NCBI GenBank assembly: GCA_005792205.1
Contig: SXSO01000034.1
Span: forward strand, 1-14,591
Direction of reading: 5' to 3'
Source of the DNA: Bacteroidota bacterium
GTDB lineage: Bacteria; Bacteroidota; Ignavibacteria; UBA10030; F1-140-MAGs086
Length of the DNA stretch: 14,591 bases
Under the pieces are notes generated by a model, which was given only the letters and a program-made list of their open reading frames with translations, did no database searches and was not told the DNA's origin. The position numbers and the translations under genes were made by a program. Positions 6,174-14,211 of this stretch are shown here, one piece after another (position 1 is the stretch's first letter; every line of letters starts with the position of its first letter).

Positions 6174-6988
6174 ATAAAGATAAAATTTTAGAAGCAGTAA
6201 ATTTTATTCAAAAAAAAATCTCTCAAAAACCTAAAATTGGAATTATACTCGGAACTGGAATTGGAAAGTTTGCAAATGAAATAAAAAACAAAACTGAAAT
6301 TCCATACGAAACAATTCCACATTTTGGAATTTCAAAAGTAGAATCGCATGAAGGAAAACTTATTTTTGGAAAACTTTACGATAAAAATATTTTGTTGATG
6401 TCTGGAAGATTTCATTATTACGAAGGTCATTTGATACAGAAAGTTGTATTTCCAATTCATGTGATGAAGTTTTTAGGAATTGAAACATTGATAATTACAA
6501 ATGCTGTTGGTGGAATGAATCCAAATTTTTCAAAAGGAGATTTGGTTGTAATAAATGATCACATAAATTTAATGGGAACAAATCCACTCATTGGACAAAA
6601 TGATGAGTCAATTGGTCCGCGGTTTCCTGATATGAGTGAACCATATAAAAAAAAATTAATTTCAATTGCAAAACATTGTGCTTTAGATTTAAAAATAAAT
6701 TTACAACAAGGAGTTCTTGTTTCAGTTTCTGGACCAACAATGGAAACGCGTTCAGAATATAGGTTTTTACGAATGATTGGTGCAGATGTTGTTGGAATGT
6801 CTATGGTTCCAGAATGCATTGTTGCAAATCATATGAGTATGAATGTATTGGGAATTTCAATTGTAACAGATGAATGTTTTCCTGATTCGTTAAAAAAAAT
6901 TTCACTTAAAGAAGTTATAGAAACTGCAAATACTTCAGTTCCAAAATTAGCTTTGCTTTTAAAAACAATTTTGAAAAAAATAAAATGA
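6170..6988 (+). CDS. Purine nucleoside phosphorylase, trimeric (class II) family
   Basis: It catalyses phosphorolysis of purine nucleosides to the free base and ribose-1-phosphate (purine salvage, cytosol). Its 272 residues fit the trimeric PNP family. Visible motifs are IGIILGTGIGKF (phosphate loop), SHEGKLIFGKL, MSGRFHYYEGH (phosphate and ribose contacts), ITNAVGGMNP, DLVVINDHINLMGTNPL, GPTMETRSEYRFLR (with the purine-contacting Glu), GADVVGMSMVPECIVANH and IVTDECFPDS. At the position of human Asn243, which sets specificity for 6-oxopurines, this enzyme has Asp234 (VTDECFPD). Aspartate there can favour adenosine, so 6-aminopurine use is possible, but this is an inference. It is coupled to the genes on both sides by ATGA overlaps, an unusual insertion into the yggS-divIVA-ileS cluster. 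Confidence 0.95.
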   Translation: MNKDKILEAVNFIQKKISQKPKIGIILGTGIGKFANEIKNKTEIPYETIPHFGISKVESHEGKLIFGKLYDKNILLMSGRFHYYEGHLIQKVVFPIHVMKFLGIETLIITNAVGGMNPNFSKGDLVVINDHINLMGTNPLIGQNDESIGPRFPDMSEPYKKKLISIAKHCALDLKINLQQGVLVSVSGPTMETRSEYRFLRMIGADVVGMSMVPECIVANHMSMNVLGISIVTDECFPDSLKKISLKEVIETANTSVPKLALLLKTILKKIK

Positions 6989-7206
6989 TTTCAATTGGAA
7001 AATCAATAATTTTTTTTGGAATCATTTTAATTATAGTTGGAAGTTTCATTTTGTTTTCAGTAAAAATTCCTTTTCTTGGAAAGCTTTTCGGAGATATAAA
7101 TTTGAAAAAAGAAAACTTTCAATTTTATTTTCCAATTACAACAAGTATCGTTTTGAGTATAATTGTTTCAGTAGTTTTTTGGTTAATGTCATATTTTAAA
7201 AAATAA
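6985..7206 (+). CDS. DUF2905 small two-helix membrane protein
   Basis: This 73-residue protein matches DUF2905. A first membrane helix (IGKSIIFFGIILIIVGSFIL) is followed by the loop VKIPFLGKLFGDINLKKENF, with the family signature KIPxLGxLxGDI. A second helix then includes YFPITTSIVLSIIVSVVFWL. No function is established for the family. It overlaps pnp by ATGA and lies nine bases before ileS, so it is certainly transcribed with them. Small DUF2905 genes are often found in housekeeping operons. Both termini look complete. Confidence 0.88.
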   Translation: MISIGKSIIFFGIILIIVGSFILFSVKIPFLGKLFGDINLKKENFQFYFPITTSIVLSIIVSVVFWLMSYFKK

Positions 7207-7215
7207 ATTGATTGA

Positions 7216-10200
7216 ATGTATAAAGAGTTAAACGATAAAATAAATTATTCAGAAATTGAACTTTCTATTTTAAAAATGTGGAAAGAAAATTCTGTATTTG
7301 AAAAAAGTATTTCTTTACGAAGTGTTGAAAAGGTTTTTTCATTTTATGAAGGTCCGCCAACTGCAAATGGAAAACCAGGAATTCATCATATAATGAGTCG
7401 TACGATAAAAGATTTAATTTGTCGCTACAAAACAATGCAAGGTTTCTATGTTACTCGTAAAGCAGGATGGGATACACATGGACTTCCAGTTGAAATTGAA
7501 GTTGAAAAAGCACTTGGCTTTAAACATAAAGATGAAATTACAACTTATGGAGTTTCTCGTTTCAATGAGGAGTGCAAAAAATCAGTTTGGAAATATAAAA
7601 CAGATTGGGAAAATATGACTGAACGAATGGGATATTGGGTAAATCTTAATGAACCATATATTACATTTGAAAACAATTATATTGAATCAATTTGGTGGAG
7701 TTTAAAAAAGTTTTTTGATGCGAATTTAATTTACAAAGGATTTAAAATTCAACCATATTGTCCGCGATGTGAGACGCCACTTTCTTCACACGAAGTTTCA
7801 CTTGGTTATCAAGATGTAAAAGATCCAAGTGTGTATGTAAAATTCAAATTGAAAAATGAAGATACATATTTTCTTATTTGGACAACAACTCCGTGGACAT
7901 TGATTTCAAATGTTGCACTCGCAGTAAATCCTCAAATAAATTATGTGTTAGTTGAAAATAAAGGTGAAAAACTAATTCTTGCAGAAGAGAGAATTTTTGT
8001 TTTGGATGGTGATTATTCAATTTTAAAAAAATATAAGGGAAGCGATTTGGAAAGAATTGAATATGAACAAATTTTTTCTTTCTGTAAAGTTGATAAAAAA
8101 GCGTTTTATGTTGTGTGTGCTGATTTTGTTACTATAAGTGATGGAAGTGGAATTGTGCATATGGCTCCTGCTTATGGAGAAGATGATTATCAAGTTTCAA
8201 AAAAATATGATTTGCCAACAATTCATCCTGTAAATAAAAGTGGAGAATTTGAAAGTGAAGTAAAAGATTTTGCAAATATATTTGTGAAAGATGCAGACAA
8301 AGATATAATTTTAAATTTAAAAGAAAGAAAAATTCTTTACAAAAAAGAAACTATCACACATTCATATCCACATTGTTGGAGATGTCAATCTCCGCTTCTT
8401 TATTATGCTCGTTCATCGTGGTATATTGCAACTACAAAGTTTGCAGATAAAATGATTGAATTGAATAAAACCATAAATTGGTTTCCAAAAGAAGTTGGAG
8501 AAGGAAGATTTGGAAATTGGTTAGAAGAAAATAAAGATTGGGCTTTATCTCGTGATAGATTTTGGGGAACTCCGCTTCCAATTTGGATTTGTGAAAGTTG
8601 TGAAAAACAAATTTGTGTTGGAAGTGTTGAAGAACTTGAAAAATTTTCAAACACAAAATTTGAAAATTTAGATTTACATAAACCATTTGTTGATAAAATT
8701 AAATTTAAATGTGAATGCGGTGGAATACTTTCAAGAACTCCTGAACTTATTGATGTTTGGTTTGATTCGGGAGCAATGCAATTTGCTCAATTTCATTATC
8801 CATTTGAAAATAAAGAGCTTTTTGAATCTCTTCATCCATCAGATTTTATTTCTGAAGGAATTGATCAAACTCGTGGATGGTTTTATTCGCTTCATGCGAT
8901 TAGCACTTTTTTATTTGGAAAAGTTGCGTTTAAAAATTTAATTGTAAACGAACTTGTTTTGGATAAAGATGGTCAAAAAATGTCAAAATCAAAAGGCAAT
9001 ACTGTTGATCCTTTTAAAATACTTGAAAAATATGGAGCGGATGCAACTCGTTGGTATTTAGTTTCTCAAAGTCCTCCGTGGAGACCAACAATGTTTAACG
9101 AAGATGGAATTTTTGAAGTTCAAAGAAAATTTTTTGGAACGCTCATAAATACATATTCGTTTTTTGAAATGTATTCAAACATAGATAATTTTGATTACGA
9201 AAAAAGTAAAATTGTTGCAATCGAAAATCGTAGCGAAAGTGATAGATGGATTGTTTCATGTTTGAATTCTTTGCTCAAAGAATATGTAGAGCAAATGGAA
9301 AAATATGATATAACAAAAGCAAGCCGTTTAGTTTCCGAATTTTTGATTGACAAAGTTTCTAATTGGTATGTGAGAAGAAATCGCAGAAGATTTTGGTCAA
9401 AATATATTGCAGAATCCGAATTTGATAAGATTTCTGCATATCAAACTTTATATGAATGTTTAATAACTGTTGCAAAACTTATTGCACCTTTTTCTCCATT
9501 TATTTCTGAAGAGATTTTCCAAAATTTGCGAACAAATAAAAATGAAATTTCATCAGTTCATTTTGAAAAAATTCCATCTTTTGATTCAAATAGAATAGAT
9601 TTTCTTTTAGAAGAGAAAATGGATTTTGCACAAAGAATTTGTTCTATAATTCGCTCAATTAGAAGTAGAGCAAATTTAAAAATTCGTCAACCACTTTCTA
9701 AAATTTTAATTCCAATTTCAAATGAAGTTAATAAAGGAAACTTTGCTTCAATTGAAGAAATAATTTTGGATGAAATAAATGTCAAAAAAATTGAGTATGT
9801 TTCAAGTGATTCAGATTTCATTAGAAAAAAAGCAAAACCAAATTTCAAAATTTTAGGAACAAAATTTGGAAAACTTGTCCCTAAAATTGCCAATAAAATT
9901 AAAGAGTTTTCTAAAATTGAAATAAATCAATTTGAAAAAAATGTATATTTGGATTTACAAATTGATGATGAAAAAATCCAAATTACAAACGATGACGTAG
10001 AAATTTTGTACGAAGATATTACAGGATGGATGGTTGAATCAGATGGAAAATTTACTGTCGCACTTGATACACAACTAAACCAAAATTTAATTGAAGAAGG
10101 TTTTGCAAGAGAATTTGTAAATAAAATTCAAAACTATAGAAAAGAACTTAACTTTGATGTTGTGAATAGAATTAGAATATATTTTAATTCTAGTAAATCG

Positions 10201-10350
10201 GTTGAGTTTGCTGTACAAAAATTTTCCAACTATATCAAAATTGAAACTCTTGCAGAAAATATTGTAAATGAAAATAATAATTCTCGTTCATACCAAAAGT
10301 TTGATTTGAATGGAGAAGAATGTTTATGTTTTATAGAAAGAATAAATTGA
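7216..10350 (+). CDS. ileS: Isoleucine-tRNA ligase, type 2 (IleRS2) with swapped GIHH signature
   Basis: This cytosolic class I synthetase charges tRNA-Ile and has a large editing (CP1) domain that removes Val-tRNA-Ile. At 1044 residues it fits the long bacterial/eukaryote-like type 2. Blocks in order are FYEGPPTANGKPGIHH (residues 43-58), AGWDTHGLPVEIEVEKALG, the editing-domain motif FLIWTTTPWTLISNVALAVNP, a zinc site CPRC/SSHE near 185-195, HCWRC, CESC...CECGG, GIDQTRGWFYSLH, and KMSKS at 588-592, then the anticodon-binding domain with KIRQPLSKILIPI. The ATP-binding signature, normally HxGH, reads GIHH (7378-7389). The exchange of the first and third residues matches the GxHH variant reported in some IleRS2 enzymes as giving extreme mupirocin resistance without loss of activity. 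A start without Shine-Dalgarno lies nine bases after DUF2905. Confidence 0.98.
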   Translation: MYKELNDKINYSEIELSILKMWKENSVFEKSISLRSVEKVFSFYEGPPTANGKPGIHHIMSRTIKDLICRYKTMQGFYVTRKAGWDTHGLPVEIEVEKALGFKHKDEITTYGVSRFNEECKKSVWKYKTDWENMTERMGYWVNLNEPYITFENNYIESIWWSLKKFFDANLIYKGFKIQPYCPRCETPLSSHEVSLGYQDVKDPSVYVKFKLKNEDTYFLIWTTTPWTLISNVALAVNPQINYVLVENKGEKLILAEERIFVLDGDYSILKKYKGSDLERIEYEQIFSFCKVDKKAFYVVCADFVTISDGSGIVHMAPAYGEDDYQVSKKYDLPTIHPVNKSGEFESEVKDFANIFVKDADKDIILNLKERKILYKKETITHSYPHCWRCQSPLLYYARSSWYIATTKFADKMIELNKTINWFPKEVGEGRFGNWLEENKDWALSRDRFWGTPLPIWICESCEKQICVGSVEELEKFSNTKFENLDLHKPFVDKIKFKCECGGILSRTPELIDVWFDSGAMQFAQFHYPFENKELFESLHPSDFISEGIDQTRGWFYSLHAISTFLFGKVAFKNLIVNELVLDKDGQKMSKSKGNTVDPFKILEKYGADATRWYLVSQSPPWRPTMFNEDGIFEVQRKFFGTLINTYSFFEMYSNIDNFDYEKSKIVAIENRSESDRWIVSCLNSLLKEYVEQMEKYDITKASRLVSEFLIDKVSNWYVRRNRRRFWSKYIAESEFDKISAYQTLYECLITVAKLIAPFSPFISEEIFQNLRTNKNEISSVHFEKIPSFDSNRIDFLLEEKMDFAQRICSIIRSIRSRANLKIRQPLSKILIPISNEVNKGNFASIEEIILDEINVKKIEYVSSDSDFIRKKAKPNFKILGTKFGKLVPKIANKIKEFSKIEINQFEKNVYLDLQIDDEKIQITNDDVEILYEDITGWMVESDGKFTVALDTQLNQNLIEEGFAREFVNKIQNYRKELNFDVVNRIRIYFNSSKSVEFAVQKFSNYIKIETLAENIVNENNNSRSYQKFDLNGEECLCFIERIN

Positions 10351-10357
10351 AAAAATT

Positions 10358-10879
10358 ATGAATAAGAAAAAAAATAAAATAAAAATCAAACCAAAAGTAA
10401 AATTAAAAGCAAAACCAAAAACTGTGAAGAAAATAACTGAAAAAAAAACTGTTGTTAAATCTAAAACTGTTTCTAAAAAATCTAAAAATAAAATTGGATA
10501 TTTAAAAGCAGAATTGAAATACTTTAAAAAAATTATTGAAGAAAAAAGAAAAGAAGTTTTGGATGATTTTAATGTACAGAAGGAATCTGTTTTAGATCCA
10601 TTGACGGGTGAATATGTAAGAGAAACATCAAGTTATTCAATGCATATGGATTTTGGAACTGATTCAATGGAAAGGGAAAAAGCATTTTTACTTACGGCTC
10701 GTGACATTCGTTATATGGAAAACTTAAATGAAGCATTGAAGCGAATTGAAAAAGGAACTTTTGGGTTTTGTAAAACTTGTAGAAAACTTATTGAGAAAAA
10801 ACGACTTGAAGCAGTTCCAATTGCAACTCAATGTATTGAGTGTAAAAATAAACGAATTATGAGTGTGGAAAGCGTATGA
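10358..10879 (+). CDS. TraR/DksA-family C4 zinc-finger protein with lysine-rich N-terminal tail
   Basis: DksA-type proteins bind RNA polymerase through the secondary channel and modulate initiation, often with ppGpp. The 173 residues split into a strongly basic, low-complexity N-terminal tail (residues 2-47, mostly Lys with Pro, Val, Thr), a coiled-coil region (about 50-130, including EKAFLLTARDIRYMENLNEA), and a C4 zinc finger with Cys138, Cys141, Cys159 and Cys162 (GFCKTC...TQCIEC). The coiled-coil tip does not show the DxxDxA motif of E. coli DksA, so an identical mechanism is not assured. The equivalent Bacillus gene between ileS and lspA is ylyA, a DksA-like RNA-polymerase-binding protein, so position supports the call. 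The stop overlaps the lspA ATG. Confidence 0.9.
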   Translation: MNKKKNKIKIKPKVKLKAKPKTVKKITEKKTVVKSKTVSKKSKNKIGYLKAELKYFKKIIEEKRKEVLDDFNVQKESVLDPLTGEYVRETSSYSMHMDFGTDSMEREKAFLLTARDIRYMENLNEALKRIEKGTFGFCKTCRKLIEKKRLEAVPIATQCIECKNKRIMSVESV

Positions 10880-11427
10880 ATTTTCTTTTTGTTTCTTTGA
10901 TTATTGTTTTAGTTGATCAAGTTTCAAAAATTTTTGTAAAAGGTTCATCTTTTTTTGGAATTAACGGATTTCCACTTTATACAAGTTTTCCAATATTGGG
11001 AGATTTTATCAGATTTACTTATGTGGAAAATGCTGGACTTGCGTTTGGTGTTGAAGTTGGAAGTGGAAAAATATTTTTTACAATTTTTTCTCTAATTATT
11101 TCATTCGTGCTTTTATTTTTTATTTATAAAATTAGAAATGAAAAATCAGTTGTACGACTTTCAGTTTCACTTATATTAGGTGGTGCAATTGGAAATTTAA
11201 TAGATAGAATTTTTTATGGTTTGCTTTATGATGAAGGTGGAATTTTTTTTGGAAAAGTTGTTGATTTTATAGATGTAGATTTTTTTGATATAAATTTTTT
11301 AAACTATAAAATGGCAAGATGGCCAATATTTAATGTTGCCGATATTTCTGTATCAATTGGTATAATTTTATTTTTATTTTTTTATAGAGAGAAGAAAAAA
11401 CAAGTTGAAGTTCAAATTCAAGATTGA
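10876..11427 (+). CDS. lspA: Lipoprotein signal peptidase (signal peptidase II)
   Basis: LspA is the inner-membrane aspartyl protease that removes signal peptides from diacylglyceryl-modified prolipoproteins. The 183 residues contain four predicted helices: the N-terminal LFVSLIIVLVDQVSKIF, a second at about 68-88 (FFTIFSLIISFVLLFFIY), a third around LSVSLILGGAIGNLIDR, and the last ADISVSIGIILFLFFY. Catalytic aspartates are Asp110 in GGAIGNLIDR and Asp156 in FNVADIS, both in canonical motifs, and the conserved VENAGLAFG lies between helices 1 and 2. A roughly 40-residue loop between the two catalytic motifs is somewhat long, as is common in this phylum. The start overlaps the DksA-like stop by ATGA, and ileS-lspA linkage is widespread in bacteria. 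Confidence 0.97.
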   Translation: MNFLFVSLIIVLVDQVSKIFVKGSSFFGINGFPLYTSFPILGDFIRFTYVENAGLAFGVEVGSGKIFFTIFSLIISFVLLFFIYKIRNEKSVVRLSVSLILGGAIGNLIDRIFYGLLYDEGGIFFGKVVDFIDVDFFDINFLNYKMARWPIFNVADISVSIGIILFLFFYREKKKQVEVQIQD

Positions 11428-11436
11428 AATTTTAAA

Positions 11437-12426
11437 ATGCCACAACAAATTTCAATATATGTTCCGAAAGGAAAAGTTTCTGAAAGGATAGATACATTTC
11501 TCACTCATTCAATTGAAAATGCAACTCGTACAAAAGTACAAAAAGCAATTGAAAATGGTGATGTGTTAATTGATGGAAAAATTTGTAAGTCAAGTCAAAA
11601 AGTTGTTGGTGGAAGTATAATTGAAATTACTTTACCAAGAGACCCACCTCCTGAAATCAGTCCAGAAAATATTCCGCTTAACATAGTTTATGAAGATGAG
11701 AATCTTTTAGTAATCAATAAACCAGCACCTATGGTTGTTCATCCAGCTTATGGAAATCACAGTGGAACACTTGTGAATGCGTTACTTTATAAATACAGTT
11801 TTTTCGTAAGTAGTGAAGAAAACATTCGTCCTGGAATTGTTCATCGTTTAGATAAAAATACATCAGGTCTTCTTGTTGTTGCAAAAGATAATTTTACACA
11901 TAGCGAACTTGCAAAACAATTTTCAAAACATACAATTGAAAGAGAATATAATGCAATTGTTTGGGGTGTTTTTCCATCTAAAAAAAAAGAAGGAACTATT
12001 GAAGCAAATATTTCACGTAGTAAACGAGATAGAAAAAAAATGACAGTGAGTAAAACTGGGAAAATAGCAATTACAATGTATTCAGTTATTGAAGAGTTTG
12101 AATATTTCTCTTTGATTAAACTTAAACTTAAAACAGGAAGAACACATCAAATTCGTACACATTTAAGCCATTTTGGACATCCTATTTTTGGAGATAATGA
12201 GTATGGTGGAAGAGAAATTTTAATTCCAAATCTTACAAAAAAAAAAAGACAAGAAGCAGAAAATTTACTTGAAAAAATTCATAGACAATCTCTTCATGCA
12301 AAAGTACTTGGGTTTTTGCATCCAGTAAAAAAAGAGTTTATGCGGTTCGAATCAGAACTTCCTTCTGATTTTATTTCTATATTGGAAGCTTTACGAAGTA
12401 AAAAAATGCTATTAATTGAAAAGTAA
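11437..12426 (+). CDS. RluA/RluD-family pseudouridine synthase with S4 domain
   Basis: It isomerises uridines in structured RNA, most likely 23S rRNA. The 329 residues comprise an S4 RNA-binding domain (about 12-72: SERIDTFLTHS, then ENGDVLIDGKICKSSQKV) and the RluA-type catalytic domain. Asp139 in the motif IVHRLDKNTSGLLVVAK is the catalytic residue. KLKTGRTHQIRTHLSHFGHP and GDNEYGG are the other family blocks. This layout is that of RluD and of the Bacillus homologue ylyB, which also follows lspA. Exact target uridines cannot be read from sequence, although RluD sites in helix 69 are a reasonable guess. It is the last gene of the operon and ends only 5 bases from the convergent cyclase-STAND gene, leaving no space for a separate terminator. 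Confidence 0.93.
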   Translation: MPQQISIYVPKGKVSERIDTFLTHSIENATRTKVQKAIENGDVLIDGKICKSSQKVVGGSIIEITLPRDPPPEISPENIPLNIVYEDENLLVINKPAPMVVHPAYGNHSGTLVNALLYKYSFFVSSEENIRPGIVHRLDKNTSGLLVVAKDNFTHSELAKQFSKHTIEREYNAIVWGVFPSKKKEGTIEANISRSKRDRKKMTVSKTGKIAITMYSVIEEFEYFSLIKLKLKTGRTHQIRTHLSHFGHPIFGDNEYGGREILIPNLTKKKRQEAENLLEKIHRQSLHAKVLGFLHPVKKEFMRFESELPSDFISILEALRSKKMLLIEK

Positions 12427-12431
12427 TATTA

Positions 12432-14108
12432 TCAATTATTTTTCCAATCGCTCATAAGAGATTGAAATTTTTGAAGAGCAGATTTCATTACAAATTCTTT
12501 AAATGAATTTGAAAATATTTTTGGTGTTTTTTCAATATCGGTAACATATCCTTTTTCAGAAAGTGATTTCATTGCAAGTATATCCATTCTTTGGCTTTTT
12601 CTTCCTTCAACCAAATCAGCGATGATTGATTTTTCTTCGGGAGAAAAATTGTCCCAATAAAATTGATAGATAACTTTTGTCTCATTCATAAATTTTTGTT
12701 TTATAGTTTCAGGATTTATTGAAACACCAGATTTCACTTCTTCAAAAACAATTGAACAAGCAATTTGTAATAAGTTTGGATGAGAACCTCCTAAATCAAT
12801 TATAAGTGGAATATGTTGTTCAAAAGAAGGCCCATTTAATTTCATTGATTTTCCAATTATATCTTTTGTTTCATTTATATTGAAATGTGGAATTGATATT
12901 GTTTCAAAATTTCCAGTAAATGGTTTTTCATGATATTCTTTTGATTGAAGTGCAGATTTTAAATTTTGATGTGAAGACACAATTTCGAATATATTATAGT
13001 TTTCATCAATGAATCTCAAAAAATCAAAAAAATAAATATCAAATGATTCATTTTTTGCTAAGTTGTCAATTCCATCAATTACAATCACAAAACATTTTTT
13101 CATTCTGTCAATTCCACCTATAATTCTTTTAAATCCATCATAAGTTGGAGGAATTCCATTTGTGTGTGTATTGAAGGGTTTATCAATGTTTTGATAAAGC
13201 ATGTTGAAAAATTCTTCAAGTGAAAAATTTGTTCTAAAAGGACATTCAACATAAGTGAAAATATAGTTTTCAGGATTATTTAGATAATGGTTGCGAACTT
13301 CCTTTTGAGTGATATAATAAGAAAGCGAAGATAATCCAATTTTCCTTTCTCCAACAATAGAAACATTTTTTTTAGAAGAAGTTGAAATTAGAGAAAATAT
13401 TTTTCTAATTTCATTTTGTCTTCCAACAAAATCTGGCACAACAGTAATTTTTCCTTTTGTTTGATATGGATTTTTTAAGTTTAAGTTTACATTTGGTTTT
13501 TTATCTTTCTCTTTTTCTTCATCTTTTGATTTTGAAACTGGTGTTTGAGAATTTCCTATATCATCGCTGAAAATGTTGTAAGTTGCATGTTTAATTCCAT
13601 GTTTATCAGCAAACTCTCCAACATAATGAAAAATTTTTGCATACTCATCTTTTTCAACTGCAATCAAATCATGAAATTCTCGTGAAGCAAGAATATGATT
13701 CGTCAAACCAAAACTCATTAATCGTTCGGCTTTATTTACTGCATTCCCAATAATATCTACATTTCCTGCTAAATCTTTTCTAACAGAAACTTGACCAATA
13801 TTTAATCCAATTCTTATGGAGATTTTATTTTCTTCAGTTTCATTTGTATTTTAATCTTGTATGGATTTTTGAATTTCAATTGCAATTTTAAGTGGTGCTT
13901 CCATATCATCAAAAAAACATAAAATCGCACCATCTCCCGTTGTTTTTACACACAAAGATGATTTATCGGTTTTTTCAAAAGTTTGTGATTTTTTAATCAT
14001 TGTTTCCAAAGCAAAAATTTTTTTTACTTGAAGCTCATTAGGTAGTTTTGAAAACCCCACAATATCAAGCATTGCAACATAAGCAATTCTTTTATCCATG
14101 TCAGACAT
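12432..14108 (-). pseudogene. Class III nucleotide cyclase fused to a STAND-type ATPase, interrupted by an in-frame TAA
   Basis: Read from ATG 14108, one frame encodes a class III adenylate/guanylate cyclase domain (residues 1-180), an acidic/lysine linker, then a STAND-like ATPase and a winged-helix-like end. The cyclase has both metal aspartates (Asp15 in MLDIVGFS, Asp59 in TTGDGAILCF), the base-contacting Asp118 (DIIGNAV) and the transition-state Asn125/Arg129 (VNKAERL). Codon 86 is TAA (13853-13851) in KSIQD*NTNETEENKISIRIG, where relatives usually have Tyr. The frame is intact on both sides (85 codons before, 471 sense codons after). The ATPase shows DFVGRQNEI and the C-terminal GGSHPNLLQIAC, but Walker A reads GERKIGLSS (Leu259 for Lys) and Walker B VIVIDGID (Gly for Glu). 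No start codon after the stop restores a whole domain. It could be a pseudogene, a sequencing error or a readthrough gene. A cyclase gated by a STAND switch is the inferred original role. Confidence 0.8.
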
Positions 14109-14145
14109 TAAACAACTCCATATTATTTTGTTAGAAAAATTTTTA

Positions 14146-14153
14146 CAAATTTA
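14146..14153 (-). promoter_or_regulatory. Candidate -7 element upstream of the cyclase-STAND gene
   Basis: The minus strand reads TAAATTTG, which fits TAnnTTTG, 37 bases before the cyclase ATG. No -33 TTTG is evident. The divergent intergenic region 14109-14211 must hold promoters for both the cyclase gene and the metH-like gene; no good plus-strand element was found. Confidence 0.4.
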
Positions 14154-14211
14154 GAAAAATTTAAACGAAATAAAAAAAGTTAATTCTTTATTTTATATTT
14201 TAGAAAAAAAG

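Noticed and set aside
8403..8941. Overlapping frames on both strands inside ileS
   Set aside because: ileS is continuous with conserved motifs through the whole region; these are chance frames in AT-rich DNA.
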